NCBI GenBank assembly: GCA_951640165.1
Contig: OX621261.1
Coordinates: forward strand, 744,001-808,000
DNA length: 64,000 nucleotides
Direction: 5' to 3'
Origin: Pseudoips prasinana
Taxonomy: Eukaryota > Arthropoda > Insecta > Lepidoptera > Nolidae
The translations under genes and the position numbers were made by a program. This document shows, piece by piece, positions 1-9,515 of the stretch (position 1 is the first letter of the stretch; the number at the start of each line of letters is the position of its first letter). Below the pieces are notes generated by a model. That model saw only the letters and a list, made by a program, of their open reading frames with translations. It searched no databases and was not told the origin of the DNA.

Positions 1-1347
1 TATGACTGGAATATTCGAAAAATATTTTTCAAACTCAGTCGCAATCTCCAAATCGCCTTTAATATCTATGTTGTTTATTACTAAGTTAAAATCACGACTA
101 CGTATTTTTGTTTTACCTGTCTCAGCATTAATTATCTTCCAAGTAGTTTTGATTATATTTGTAGAAGATTTAAGTATATTTTTTATGTGCAAAGATTTAG
201 CAGCGGTACAGGCTCGTCTAAATGTTTTGGCATATTGTTTCACATATTCTTGAAACTCTGTATTATGATTATGGGATCTTTCTTCATACAATTCATACAA
301 CCGATTCCGACTTTTATAGATGCCTGGAGTTGCCCAATCACTGAATACCAGACGGTCACTTACAGACAGTTGTTTGGGTGTGAACATTGTGCAGAACTCA
401 TCATTAATCAAATTGAATAAAGAGTTGTACAAGTGATCCGGATTATCATGATAGGGCAGCCATGCTATTTGTTTTACTATATTACATTTAAATTTTTCTA
501 AGCGGTTTTCACTAAATGGAATATAGCTTATAAGTTTTCTTTTAATTTTTGGAGCATTTGAATAAGTTACCAACTGACCTGAATGATCTGACTGAATTTT
601 ATTGATTATTGATTTAAATAAAGGTTTTACAGTGCTAAATATATTATCAATGCATGTAGCACTTGTAGCAGTTACTCTAGTTGGTTCTGTAAAATTGTGA
701 TATAAATTATAGGATTTAAACAAATTTAATAAATTGCAACTTATTGTGCTTTTCTCCAAAATATTTATATTAAAATCTCCACAAATAATAACTGTTTTAT
801 GGCTGTTAGATAATTTATTTAATGCATCCTCCATAATATCTGAAAAAGTATCAAATGGTGCACAAGGAGGTTTGTAAAGACTCAAAACAATAAATTGCTC
901 CAACTCAACACATGAAATCTCTACAACTCGCTCAACAGAGAGGCTCACAACATCACTTCTTTCTTTAAACTTTAACAACTTATTTATTAGAATTAGAGAG
1001 CCACCATGAATATATTTTTCCCTGATGAACGAGCTTACAACCTGGTGATTATTGAAGCTGAAAATGAATTGATGGAGTTTTAGCCAGTGCTCAGTTAAAC
1101 ATAAAATATCTATATTGTTACAATTCAAAAACAGCTCCAATTCTAGCTCTTTTCCCATCAAACCTTGAATATTTTGGTGCACCAGGTTAATACAATTTTT
1201 TTTTGTATATTTATTGACTTTATCATGTATGTTTGATGGGTTCAAATTTTTTTTTATTACATTACGTGGATCCGCCTTCCCACTTAAACTCACATTAAAA
1301 CCATGACCAGAATTTGGTATTATGCAAGAGAAATCCTCTATTGTCAT
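1..1347 (-). CDS. LINE ORF2, N-terminal apurinic-like endonuclease (partial)
   Basis: The frame starts at an ATG at 1347 and stays open for 449 codons to the window edge. The ATG is only 5 bases after the ORF1 stop. The N-terminal part is an exonuclease-endonuclease-phosphatase fold: an HQNIQGL-type start near residue 54, an LTEHW motif, a GDFNIN motif near residue 170, and a Q-SDH motif near residue 240. These are the catalytic signatures of the target-nicking domain of non-LTR elements. The reverse transcriptase domain would follow outside the window. No internal stop is seen, so this copy may be fairly young. The tight ORF1-ORF2 spacing suggests termination-reinitiation, which is inference. 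Confidence 0.8.
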   Translation of the reverse strand, partial: MTIEDFSCIIPNSGHGFNVSLSGKADPRNVIKKNLNPSNIHDKVNKYTKKNCINLVHQNIQGLMGKELELELFLNCNNIDILCLTEHWLKLHQFIFSFNNHQVVSSFIREKYIHGGSLILINKLLKFKERSDVVSLSVERVVEISCVELEQFIVLSLYKPPCAPFDTFSDIMEDALNKLSNSHKTVIICGDFNINILEKSTISCNLLNLFKSYNLYHNFTEPTRVTATSATCIDNIFSTVKPLFKSIINKIQSDHSGQLVTYSNAPKIKRKLISYIPFSENRLEKFKCNIVKQIAWLPYHDNPDHLYNSLFNLINDEFCTMFTPKQLSVSDRLVFSDWATPGIYKSRNRLYELYEERSHNHNTEFQEYVKQYAKTFRRACTAAKSLHIKNILKSSTNIIKTTWKIINAETGKTKIRSRDFNLVINNIDIKGDLEIATEFEKYFSNIPVI

Positions 1348-1352
1348 ACTAT

Positions 1353-2960
1353 TTAATTTAAATTATTTTGAATATAAATGTCATTTGAATTGGATATATT
1401 CAAATTGTCATCATTAGTAGGCATACAACTGGCATTATTTATGTCAACGGTACATTGCTCAGTACTCAGTACTTGGCCAAACATCTCACTTCTAGCTAAA
1501 GGTTTAGCCAAGTTCCTGGCTGAAATGTCAAAGAAATAACATAGCGATGAAGCTATTTGTCTTGTACAATAGTTAGGAAGATAGCAATAGTTATCTTTTG
1601 TCAGGTAAAAAGGTTTCTTAACAAAGGTGTTAATGTCAATTACATGTAATTTCTCCTGCATATAGGTTGACAATGTGTGTAAAGTTAGATTCAAGTTATA
1701 TCTAATCATATTTTCCTCCTGTGACAAACTAGCACTATAGGGAAATGAGAATATAACAACTTTACTTATATTTAAACAATTTAAATGATTAATATACTGT
1801 ACAAGTGATTTTTTATTCAAATTACCCCTATTTCCCATTAAAAGAATCAGATTACCAGGATTATTAAATTTATGTTCAAAAACTTTTTTGAAGATATGGT
1901 GGCTAGAGGCTCCAGGCATACAGAAATTGATATTTGAATGTCCTGCTGTTGATAATGACCGCCCTAAGTTTTTACCAATTTCATCACTGAATATTGTCAC
2001 TTCAGACTTAAAATTTATTTTTACATTATTTGTGTGTATTCTATGAGCTAATGACCTGTTATGTGAAGTTTCAGATTGGTTAGGGGAACTATTACTATTA
2101 TTATTATTTGTTTGCAGTAAATTAGGAGACTGTTTTTCTAGCAAGGAACAGGTAAGCGACTGTTTTTCGGACAGTTCATACTTTATTGTTATTCTTTTGA
2201 GCTCATCTTGAAGAAAGTCAATTTTTTTTTGTTGACTTTCTATATCACAATTGTATTTTAAAGTACTATTTTTTAATTTTATAGTATACAAATTCAACTT
2301 TTCTATTAATTCCAATCTTTCCCTGTTTTGACTATCATATTTAAAGAAGAATTTATGTCTTTTTACTAATTTTTGGGACTTTTTGATGAATTTGTTAATT
2401 TTTTGGTATTTTTTGAATTTAGTTTTGCTACAGCCATTAAATGCCATTGATTTTATATTAATGAAATCCTCATCTCTTGTGGGGAGTGATGTGAAATGGG
2501 GCTGGTTATTGGCTGCAACAGAAACCATGGAAGCATCCTTGACCACCAACTCATCATAAAGTGTTTGGTTCTGCGAGGTGATTAAGTTGTTATTTAATTT
2601 TCCCAACTGAGATCTTAATGCTGTTATTTCATTATTGGCCTCTTGCAGTTGTTGTTCCAAATGATAGGATTTATTCAATGCAAAGTCATATTCAATACGA
2701 CATTGATCAAATCCATTTATGATGTTTTGGAGCTGATCCCGGGCTTCAATAGCATCCGTATATTGTACATGTAGCTGTGACAATTGACTTTTTAATATCC
2801 TCACCTGTTCAGATGACTCTAACAGTATTCTTTCATTATCATCACGCTCTTTCTCATAACAATCACACAATTGCTTGGAGTCCTGTAGTTCCTTCAAAGC
2901 TTTTAGTAGGTTTTCTTCAGCTTGACGAGCCAAAGCCCCACGAGTGGTAATGCCAGACAT
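1353..2960 (-). CDS. LINE ORF1 protein with coiled coil and SGNH-like domain
   Basis: This is a 535-residue frame starting at ATG 2960. The first 130 residues are rich in heptad-like Leu, Glu and Gln and look like a coiled coil. A basic stretch (about residues 175-205, many Lys and Phe) could bind RNA. A second coiled coil lies near 215-265. From about 315 on the pattern resembles the SGNH esterase-like domain of CR1-group ORF1 proteins: a VTIFSDEIG block, a CMPGAS block, and an LILLMGNRGN block. The catalytic serine expected in the first block is Glu here, and I see no clear Asp-x-x-His near the end, so esterase activity is doubtful. Its role would be ribonucleoprotein formation. Confidence 0.7.
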   Translation of the reverse strand: MSGITTRGALARQAEENLLKALKELQDSKQLCDCYEKERDDNERILLESSEQVRILKSQLSQLHVQYTDAIEARDQLQNIINGFDQCRIEYDFALNKSYHLEQQLQEANNEITALRSQLGKLNNNLITSQNQTLYDELVVKDASMVSVAANNQPHFTSLPTRDEDFINIKSMAFNGCSKTKFKKYQKINKFIKKSQKLVKRHKFFFKYDSQNRERLELIEKLNLYTIKLKNSTLKYNCDIESQQKKIDFLQDELKRITIKYELSEKQSLTCSLLEKQSPNLLQTNNNNSNSSPNQSETSHNRSLAHRIHTNNVKINFKSEVTIFSDEIGKNLGRSLSTAGHSNINFCMPGASSHHIFKKVFEHKFNNPGNLILLMGNRGNLNKKSLVQYINHLNCLNISKVVIFSFPYSASLSQEENMIRYNLNLTLHTLSTYMQEKLHVIDINTFVKKPFYLTKDNYCYLPNYCTRQIASSLCYFFDISARNLAKPLARSEMFGQVLSTEQCTVDINNASCMPTNDDNLNISNSNDIYIQNNLN

Positions 2961-3363
2961 TGTTTACAATAAAATGTACTTAAAATCAACTGGAATGGGG
3001 TTATGTCAACGTATAGAACAACTGTGATAATACGCAACAACCTTGATTGAAAGTAACTTTCATCTATAACAAATGCCAAATAAAATCAAAGTTAACACGC
3101 TCTGTTGTTAGATTGCGAGTAAATACAGTGGTTTTTACCTTAGGAGTCCATGCAAATGTGCCGGTAACTGTCACAATATAATCACAAATTTAACATATAA
3201 AACACTATAGATAATTATTTTAACAAGTTATCTATACTAATTACTCAGTGATTTAATTAGATTTGGGCTTTTAAACAATGAAAATTAAACAAAATTCAAT
3301 AATTAATTAAGGACATTCAAAATCAGCTGTTAGCGTTAGTGTTGCCACAGTAGGAAAAAACTG

Positions 3364-4077
3364 TTGCTTTGTAATGCTTTAAACAATTCAAATTTAAATA
3401 ATTCGACATATGAACAATATTTCAAAAATCAATTTCTAAAAACCGCATCGAATAACGATACGGAAATAGAAGAGCACAGCCAAGCTCTTCATTTAGCGAA
3501 ACAAAAAATAATAGCTTGTCCAGTCTCTCTGGATTTTGACTACTCTATGCCGCATTGCGAGCAACTGTTATCATACATAGAACATTCTGATGAGTTGCAA
3601 AGTCTTGAACGTGAACTTGAAACTGTTCACATGGTCGACTCGAATAATAAAATAATATGTTTCTTATTTACTAAAGTTCATCATTACGATGAAACAAGTT
3701 ATCGCAGTATTTACAAGTTATTAATGCAATTGCGAAACAAAATAATTTCTAACGATAACTATGAAAAGGAGTTAGCTATTTCAGATTTTTCCGAACCTTT
3801 TACTAAATTAATTTATGTTAAAATTTACAATATGATATCTTTTATTTTTCATGGCACTAATATTAAGGTGCATATCTACAAAAATCAAATTATTTATCCT
3901 ACTCCTGCCGAAGTACCTAATATTCTTAAAGAAAATCATGGTACCACTACCACTAGTAGAATAAAAGCATCGTATTACTGGAAAAGTATGCGTTCAGATA
4001 TTGAACGATTTGTCAAAGATTGTAAGTTATGTCAAGTAAATAAGCCTTTACGGTGTCTAATAAAGCACCTATGGTAA
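3364..4077 (+). pseudogene. Errantiviral pol fragment: RNase H tail and integrase zinc-binding region
   Basis: This is a 237-codon open stretch with no proper start, because the coding frame enters from the interrupted 5' side. The last third has the integrase N-terminal pattern: a KENHGTT block, then YYWKSM, then C-x-x-C in KDCKLCQ. It then goes out of frame and stops at 4077. The following integrase core continues in another frame from about 4053, so a small indel lies near 4040-4055. The earlier residues are poorly conserved and probably the connection region after RNase H. Confidence 0.7.
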
Positions 4078-4913
4078 TAACTTCTTCGAGTACCAAGCCT
4101 TTTGAAAGATTAGCCCTAGATATCGTTGGCACTTTGCCCGAAGCTGGCCTTCAAAAATTTAAATATATCTTAACTCTTCAGGATGACTTAACAAAGTTTT
4201 CATCCGCCTATCCCATGATAACGTGTTCAACAGACGAAGTTGCACGAAATTTAATTCATTTCTTTTCTTTATTTGGGTTTCCCAAAATGATCTTAACCGA
4301 TCAAGGTACTTGTTTTACGTCTGAACTTTTTAAACAATTAACAGAAATTCTTAAAATTAAAAATCTATATTCTACCCCCTATCATCCCCTAACAAATGGC
4401 GCTCTAGAAAGAAGCCATGCTACCCTCAAGGAATATCTGAAATCTTTCGTCAATGATAACCATGACGACTGGCATTGCTACCTAGCAACTGCTATGTTGA
4501 CATATAATACTACTCCTCATTGCACAACCGAATTTACCCCTTATGAACTACTTTACGGTCATAAACCGTCCATACCCAGTAGTCTCTACGAAACAAATGA
4601 TTCTACTACTTATCAAGACTACATTCGCGCTCTCCAATATCGTATGAGATATTCGCGAGAAAGAGCTTTAGAAAATATATCAAAAAGTAAAGAAACATCA
4701 AAACAATATTATGACACAAATTCTTCAACAAAAACCTACAAAATTGGCGACATGGTGTACCTAAAACACCATCATAGGCTACGAAAAGCCTTATCCCCAA
4801 TTTGGAAAGGCCCTTATAAAATAGTAAAAATTCACGGAAAATATAATGTTTCCTTATTAATAAATAGGAAACACATTAAATATCATACTAATGAAATCAA
4901 ACCAGTCAATTAA
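4053..4913 (+). pseudogene. Errantiviral integrase catalytic core and C-terminal tail
   Basis: The frame carries a complete DDE integrase core. The first Asp is in ALDIVGT, the second in LTDQGT and the Glu in NGALERSH, with spacing close to the usual D-D-35-E. The C-terminal part has a GDMVYLK block and an IWKGPYKI block typical of the gypsy integrase tail. The upstream pol fragment is in a different frame, so the polyprotein is broken even though the core residues are kept. The stop at 4913 is a natural pol end. Confidence 0.8.
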
Positions 4914-5254
4914 CCAAATTAAAAATAATAAAATTAAATATTAATTATCAAATCAAATATTAATTATCAAATCAAAATCAAATATACTTATTTCACAAAA
5001 TGTTGAGTACATGTTCTTGTCTTGGCTTGTCTTGCAGGAACTAAATATTTTTCATTAATAAAAATCTTTCTTGAAAAAAAAAAATCTTTAATTAAATTTA
5101 ATCTTCTATATTATTAATAATTAATACTTAAGCAAATTAACGTTAAATTTAAGGAGATTCATCTATTGTAACAGATGTGTCCGACCGAGTTTGGCGGAAC
5201 CAATTGAGACTATTTCTCATAGTCCGGGCATATACTTTGACCCGACAGCTGTAG
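4914..5254 (+). other. Pol-env intergenic stretch of the errantivirus
   Basis: No gene is seen here. The stretch is AT-rich and contains a short direct duplication of an AATTATCAAATCAAATATT-like unit at about 4932-4972. Errantiviruses make env from a spliced RNA, and an acceptor is expected here because the env frame below has no upstream ATG. I did not assign a specific acceptor. Confidence 0.5.
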
Positions 5255-7108
5255 CTTATTTTTATAACGATTTCTGGTATCATAACTTATGTAGAAATAG
5301 TTCCTGTTAAACCTTATTTAGATAAAATACAAAATTCTATTTTAAGTGTATCTGCTTTCTGCGAAAAAGCAAGAAACTTAGCTATAATTAAGTTAGATTG
5401 TAAGGATACAATTGACCCTTTAGAAATTCTTTTAAGTGCTAATTATCTTAAATATAATTCATTATCTCATCTCGTGTCTGAAAAATCTCCAAATCACGCT
5501 AAAAGGTCACTCGAATTTGGTGGCGAAATATTAAAGTTTTTCTTTGGCACTTTAGACGCCGAGGATGCTAGAAATTATGATGAAGCTATTACAGCTTGTC
5601 AACAAAGTGAAAAACAAATTTATTCTTTAATGAAAGATAACATACATGTCGTTCAATCTACAATAAATAACTTTAATATTTCCATACACAAATTAAATGA
5701 AAATGAAATGAGATTAAATAAACATATTGAGAAATTAAACTATATATTTACGGAAATCTCTAAAGTTAACTCTAATTTAATAAATATAGAGAAGATTAAT
5801 TCTATTTTTAATATTTTAGAAAGTTCACTATTGTCAATTTCTAATATTTTAGATACTATTTTAAATTCTATTTTGTTTGCAAAAGCTAATATTTTACACC
5901 CTTATGTTTTAACTCCTATTAAATTTTACAATGAACTTATAAGAAGCAAGCAATTTAAATCAAATCTAGAGTTCCCTGTTTCATTAACTCTAGATAATAT
6001 ACATAATATCATAGATCTATCTCTGTTAACTTCATATTATTATAATAATAAATTAATGTTTGTTATCCAAATACCTTTAATTAATCCAGTCAAGTTCAAT
6101 GTATATAAGAACTTGCCTTTACCTACACCACACGAAGGTAATAATTTCTTGACTTATGTATTAATTAATCCATCCAAATTGTTTATAGCTATATCTGATG
6201 ATAGATTAAGTTACGCGCTATTAGACGACATAAATCAGTGTAAAAATGTCAATAAGGATTATATTGTTTGTCCATTACCTTCAATTTTATCAACTATTAA
6301 TAACCCATCATGCGAGTCCAAGCTCTTAACTGAAGTTACTCTATCAATACCTGAAATGTGTAACAGTAAACTTATCTATGGCAGTGTAAATATATGGCAA
6401 AAGTTAAACGATGGTAAATTTATTTTTGTACAGTCAAAACCGAACAAGTTAACTGTAAAATGTAATAATGATATTAAAGATTATACCTTACAAGGTACTG
6501 GTATTTTGACATTGGAAAATAACTGTGTCGGATATTTTCAAACATTACAATTTTATTCTTCACATAGTTACAATCAAACTTTGCCTAGCCAATTATCATT
6601 AAACTTTAATATCATACAAGATGATTGTTGCAAATTCAATCTTGTTAATGAAACGTATGAAAAATTAACTCCTATAACTTTAAGCAATATCAACTTAGAA
6701 TCACTTAATTTAGCCTCGCACAAATTGGATAATTTGGAAAATCAGATTAACCAAGCGAAAAATCAATCGCATATAGTTAAATATGGACATTATTATTCGG
6801 CACTAACCTACATAATAATAAGTGTAATTGTAATCTTTTTATTATACAAATGTTATAAAAAATGTTTTGCTCACTGTATAAACCCATCTTGTTGTATACA
6901 AATATTCAATCAATGTTACAATAATAGACATAATCGAAATGAGAATCCTGTAAGTAATTCAATTGAATTGTCCAACATATGTCATGACTCTGATGAGATA
7001 GACAGGAGGTCTATTCGAAGTTTACCCGAAATAGAAATAAATAAGTTAACTAAAGATGTTAAATTAAGACAATTCGATAAATCAAATCGAAATCTTAGTA
7101 ACTACTAA
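5255..7108 (+). CDS. env: Errantiviral envelope (fusion) glycoprotein
   Basis: This is an open frame of 617 codons from the last in-frame stop (TAG at 5252) to 7108, with no ATG near its start. That fits errantiviral env, whose start codon is supplied by splicing. A hydrophobic start (LIFITISGIIT) is a likely signal peptide. A basic cleavage site (HAKR, about residues 81-84) is followed by a hydrophobic stretch ending FFFGTLDAEDA, which matches the fusion-peptide region of insect errantivirus and baculovirus F-type proteins. Coiled-coil-like sequence follows. There are many Cys and N-glycosylation sites, a transmembrane helix at about 513-536 (YIIISVIVIFLLY), and a Cys-rich cytoplasmic tail. 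No stop or frameshift is seen inside. Confidence 0.8.
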   Translation, partial: LIFITISGIITYVEIVPVKPYLDKIQNSILSVSAFCEKARNLAIIKLDCKDTIDPLEILLSANYLKYNSLSHLVSEKSPNHAKRSLEFGGEILKFFFGTLDAEDARNYDEAITACQQSEKQIYSLMKDNIHVVQSTINNFNISIHKLNENEMRLNKHIEKLNYIFTEISKVNSNLINIEKINSIFNILESSLLSISNILDTILNSILFAKANILHPYVLTPIKFYNELIRSKQFKSNLEFPVSLTLDNIHNIIDLSLLTSYYYNNKLMFVIQIPLINPVKFNVYKNLPLPTPHEGNNFLTYVLINPSKLFIAISDDRLSYALLDDINQCKNVNKDYIVCPLPSILSTINNPSCESKLLTEVTLSIPEMCNSKLIYGSVNIWQKLNDGKFIFVQSKPNKLTVKCNNDIKDYTLQGTGILTLENNCVGYFQTLQFYSSHSYNQTLPSQLSLNFNIIQDDCCKFNLVNETYEKLTPITLSNINLESLNLASHKLDNLENQINQAKNQSHIVKYGHYYSALTYIIISVIVIFLLYKCYKKCFAHCINPSCCIQIFNQCYNNRHNRNENPVSNSIELSNICHDSDEIDRRSIRSLPEIEINKLTKDVKLRQFDKSNRNLSNY

Positions 7109-7380
7109 TTCTAATATTAACTATATACAAATATATTCTCTTATTCTATGTTAATTTTCTATTTTTGGGACTTCGCATTACTAATTATATGTAATTGCTA
7201 TAAAACAAATAGCATTAATAATAATTTTAAGAAATATTGTTTACCTCTTAAGTTCTTTGTTCTATTTTTAATGTAACATTGTTAAACTCAAGCTTTGGAC
7301 ACAAGATTCTATATGTCAATTACAAGTCATATATCTCTATGAACTTCGCGTTCATCTTATTTAAGATGAAGCTTCGTCTT
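7109..7380 (+). other. Errantiviral 3' untranslated stretch
   Basis: AT-rich noncoding sequence between the env stop and the polypurine tract. No further gene is seen. A short inverted pair (AACTTCGCGTTC and GAAGCTTCGTCTTC like segments, about 7340-7380) lies just before the tract. Confidence 0.4.
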
Positions 7381-7392
7381 CTAGGGGGGACG
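7381..7392 (+). promoter_or_regulatory. Polypurine tract of the errantivirus
   Basis: The CTAGGGGGGACG run sits immediately before a TG dinucleotide that starts the LTR. This is where plus-strand DNA priming would occur in a gypsy-type element. Confidence 0.65.
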
Positions 7393-7690
7393 TGTTATAT
7401 CCGTATTTCCCTTGCAAGTAAATGCAAAGCATGCATTTTTATTATAATATAAAAAGCTTTATTGCCATGCGCTTAGAGAGTCGAGTTAGTTTGCATCCAG
7501 ACCTCGTAGAGCATGAAGCTCTGACCGGTTAATTAAAATAGTGTCTAAAGTTAGAGTTAGTCAAATAGTAATGTATTTTGGGAGACAATAATAAACATTA
7601 TTTTCGGGGATTAAAAAATAGTTTTTTTTAAAAACTCCTCCCGGAGATCGCGCAAAACAGGTCGAAAGGAAAAATTAACCGGTACGTACA
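7393..7690 (+). repeat. 3' LTR of the errantivirus (right end approximate)
   Basis: The LTR starts TGTTATATCC right after the polypurine tract. It contains an AATATAAAAAGC TATA-like segment near 7447 and an AATAATAAAC stretch near 7587 that could serve polyadenylation. Its end is placed near 7690, where the sequence changes to an alternating purine-pyrimidine stretch (GTACGTACAT), a target type favoured by errantiviruses. With no second LTR in the window the end is an estimate. Confidence 0.55.
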
Positions 7691-8812
7691 TGAATTCTAA
7701 TGTAAAACTATAATAAAGAAACTGTAATATCTTGACAAACATTCATTTTTAAGCATAATTGATATGTTTTGTCGCATTGTTTACATTTAGTTGAAGTTTC
7801 GAAATATACGTAATAATTATACTACACCTTCAACGGTTTTGATACTTTTGTATTATTTATTTAGATACGAATATGGTTTTTGTTACTTAACGTGCTTTTA
7901 TTGATTACAGTTGCATCTGAAAGCACCGTTAGCCGTATAATAGACGAATGTATGCAGAATGGAGGTAAATTTGAAACTCCTGGAAAACATAGGAAAGGCA
8001 ACCTAAGAAGCAGACCGATGATTTTAATATAATTGCCAACATTTCAAAACTGACACCACCTTAAAACAAAAATACTATTTCTTTATTTTTGTTTCCTGAG
8101 TTCAAATATATTTTTTTTATATATTTTTATTTCTTCATTTCTGAGGGAATAAATAAAAACTAAAAAAGGAGTGATGACGTCACTTATACGGCCGACGAGG
8201 TAGTTTCGTTTGCCTAAGCATTCCAATGTTTTAAACGAAAACATTAATGTCAAATTTTTTACAATTTCATGGTGACTTAATGAAACGTAATAGGGATAAT
8301 AACATTGGAAACGAATTTAATATTGACGATTTTAATTTAATTTGAAATTTCGAGGTGCCACAAGTTTAGGCGCCAACGAGTTTGACAAGACAGTGATTTT
8401 TTTGACGGGTTCCATTAAAGCAAAGATCGATGGCTATTCCACCGCATGTATGACGCCATTTGTCGCTTACGTCTTTTTGGAATACATCGAATTTCAAAGT
8501 TAAAATTGTGAATGAAAAGTTCATAATTTCGCAAAAAGGAAATTTTATTATTTCTAATTTTGAATAATATATTTTTTCTATAAACAGTTCATTTTATATT
8601 GTTGTTTTTTTACGCCCTAGTTTCCTTAAACTTTGACACGGGAGTGGCTAGTATTATATTAAAAACAAATCAAATATGAAGATTTTTCAGCTTAAGTATA
8701 TGGGGTTACCATGTAAAAGATGGTGGCGCCCTGATTTATTTTCACGACTTTCTTGACGCACTGTACATATAACCAATGTAACAGTTTTGCTCAACTTTTT
8801 ATATTTATAAAA
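7691..8812. other. Non-repetitive-looking stretch with no complete gene
   Basis: Apart from the small helix-turn-helix remnant at 7905-8045 I see no gene. There is a TGACGTCA palindrome (cyclic-AMP-response-like) at about 8174. The rest is AT-rich and could be old unique DNA between insertions. Confidence 0.4.
7905..8045 (+). pseudogene. Decayed exon encoding a helix-turn-helix segment
   Basis: After a pyrimidine-poor but acceptor-like TTGATTACAG the frame reads ASESTVSRIIDE, then FETPGKHRKGN. This is the second half of a helix-turn-helix plus a basic linker, as seen at the N-terminus of insect DDE-transposase-like host proteins. A one-base slip after about 8010 puts the continuation TDDFNII in another frame, followed by stops. 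It may be an exon of a domesticated transposase family, or just a transposon remnant. Only the short motif supports the call. Confidence 0.4.
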
Positions 8813-9500
8813 CTATGGTTTAACTGGGATTACTGGATGGATTGATGCATATTTACTACCCTTACTCTGACTTGATTTAACCCAGGATGCCCGCCAAGAC
8901 TTACAGAGATCAATCTTTGCATTATGTAGTAAATCATGGACATGGATATAGAAATATTTAATGTCGGCAATACTACTTGAAACAGCCGCTTTAGCAGCCT
9001 CGTCCGCACATTCATTGCCTCTGATACCCATGTGAGCAGGAATCCATGCAAGTGAAACCTCAATTACTTTTACAGTGCCCAAATATAACGATTTTTTTAT
9101 TTCCATTACTATAGGACTTCGGAGATTATCCTTAAAGGGGTTTTTTACTAAGACTGCCAGGGCACTTTTGGAATCAGAAAAAATAATTGCCTTGGTAATT
9201 ATAACATGGGCTAAAATAAACTGACATACCTCCAGAATACCAATACACTCACCAGTGAATACTGATGCTTCTGCAAGACATTGGAACTGAAGAGTGATAT
9301 GCGAATTTGAATAGAAGACTGATACAACAGTTTTACCATCTGATTCTAGTTTAGATGCATCAGTTAAAAACCTGTGGTAATCCTGCCATTTATCCTGAAT
9401 TAAGGAAGAGAATAATATATTAGCCTGAATAGTGTCCTTAGACAAACCAATGTATGGTATATAATAAAAATCATAAAGAAGGCGAAACGAATCTATGAGA
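8813..9500 (-). pseudogene. LINE RNase H domain (C-terminal piece)
   Basis: The open frame covers about 210 codons to the stop at 8813. The four acidic RNase H residues are visible: Asp in LTDASK, Glu in TGECIG, Asp in SDSKSA and Asp in NECADEA, with the WIPAHMGIRGN block between the last two. The domain removes the RNA strand during target-primed reverse transcription. It is cut off from its own reverse transcriptase by the LINE at 9509-11928. Confidence 0.75.
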
Positions 9501-9515
9501 AAAGTTTATTGAAGG

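Larger units (their letters stand above)
1..3362 (-). mobile_element. CR1-group LINE, 3' part beyond the left edge
   Basis: This non-LTR retrotransposon lies on the minus strand. It reads 5'UTR (about 2961-3362), ORF1 (1353-2960), then ORF2 running off the window. Both visible frames are open. The 5' end abuts the middle of an errantiviral pol gene at about 3362, so the LINE most likely inserted into that element. The errantiviral gag, protease and reverse transcriptase would then lie left of the window. The exact 5' boundary is uncertain by roughly 10 bases because only one side of the insertion is visible. Confidence 0.75.
3363..7690 (+). mobile_element. Errantivirus (Ty3/gypsy-type endogenous retrovirus), 5' part missing
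   Basis: The remaining part runs end of pol (RNase H tail, integrase), env, polypurine tract, 3' LTR. The layout and the fusion-type env place it with insect errantiviruses such as TED or gypsy. The 5' side is interrupted by the LINE at 1-3362. One frameshift breaks pol near 4050. The right end is placed at about 7690 because the LTR start is clear but its end has no partner to compare with. Confidence 0.8.

Noticed and set aside
8174..8181. TGACGTCA as a promoter element
   Set aside because: A lone 8-base palindrome without a gene start nearby is not evidence of a promoter.
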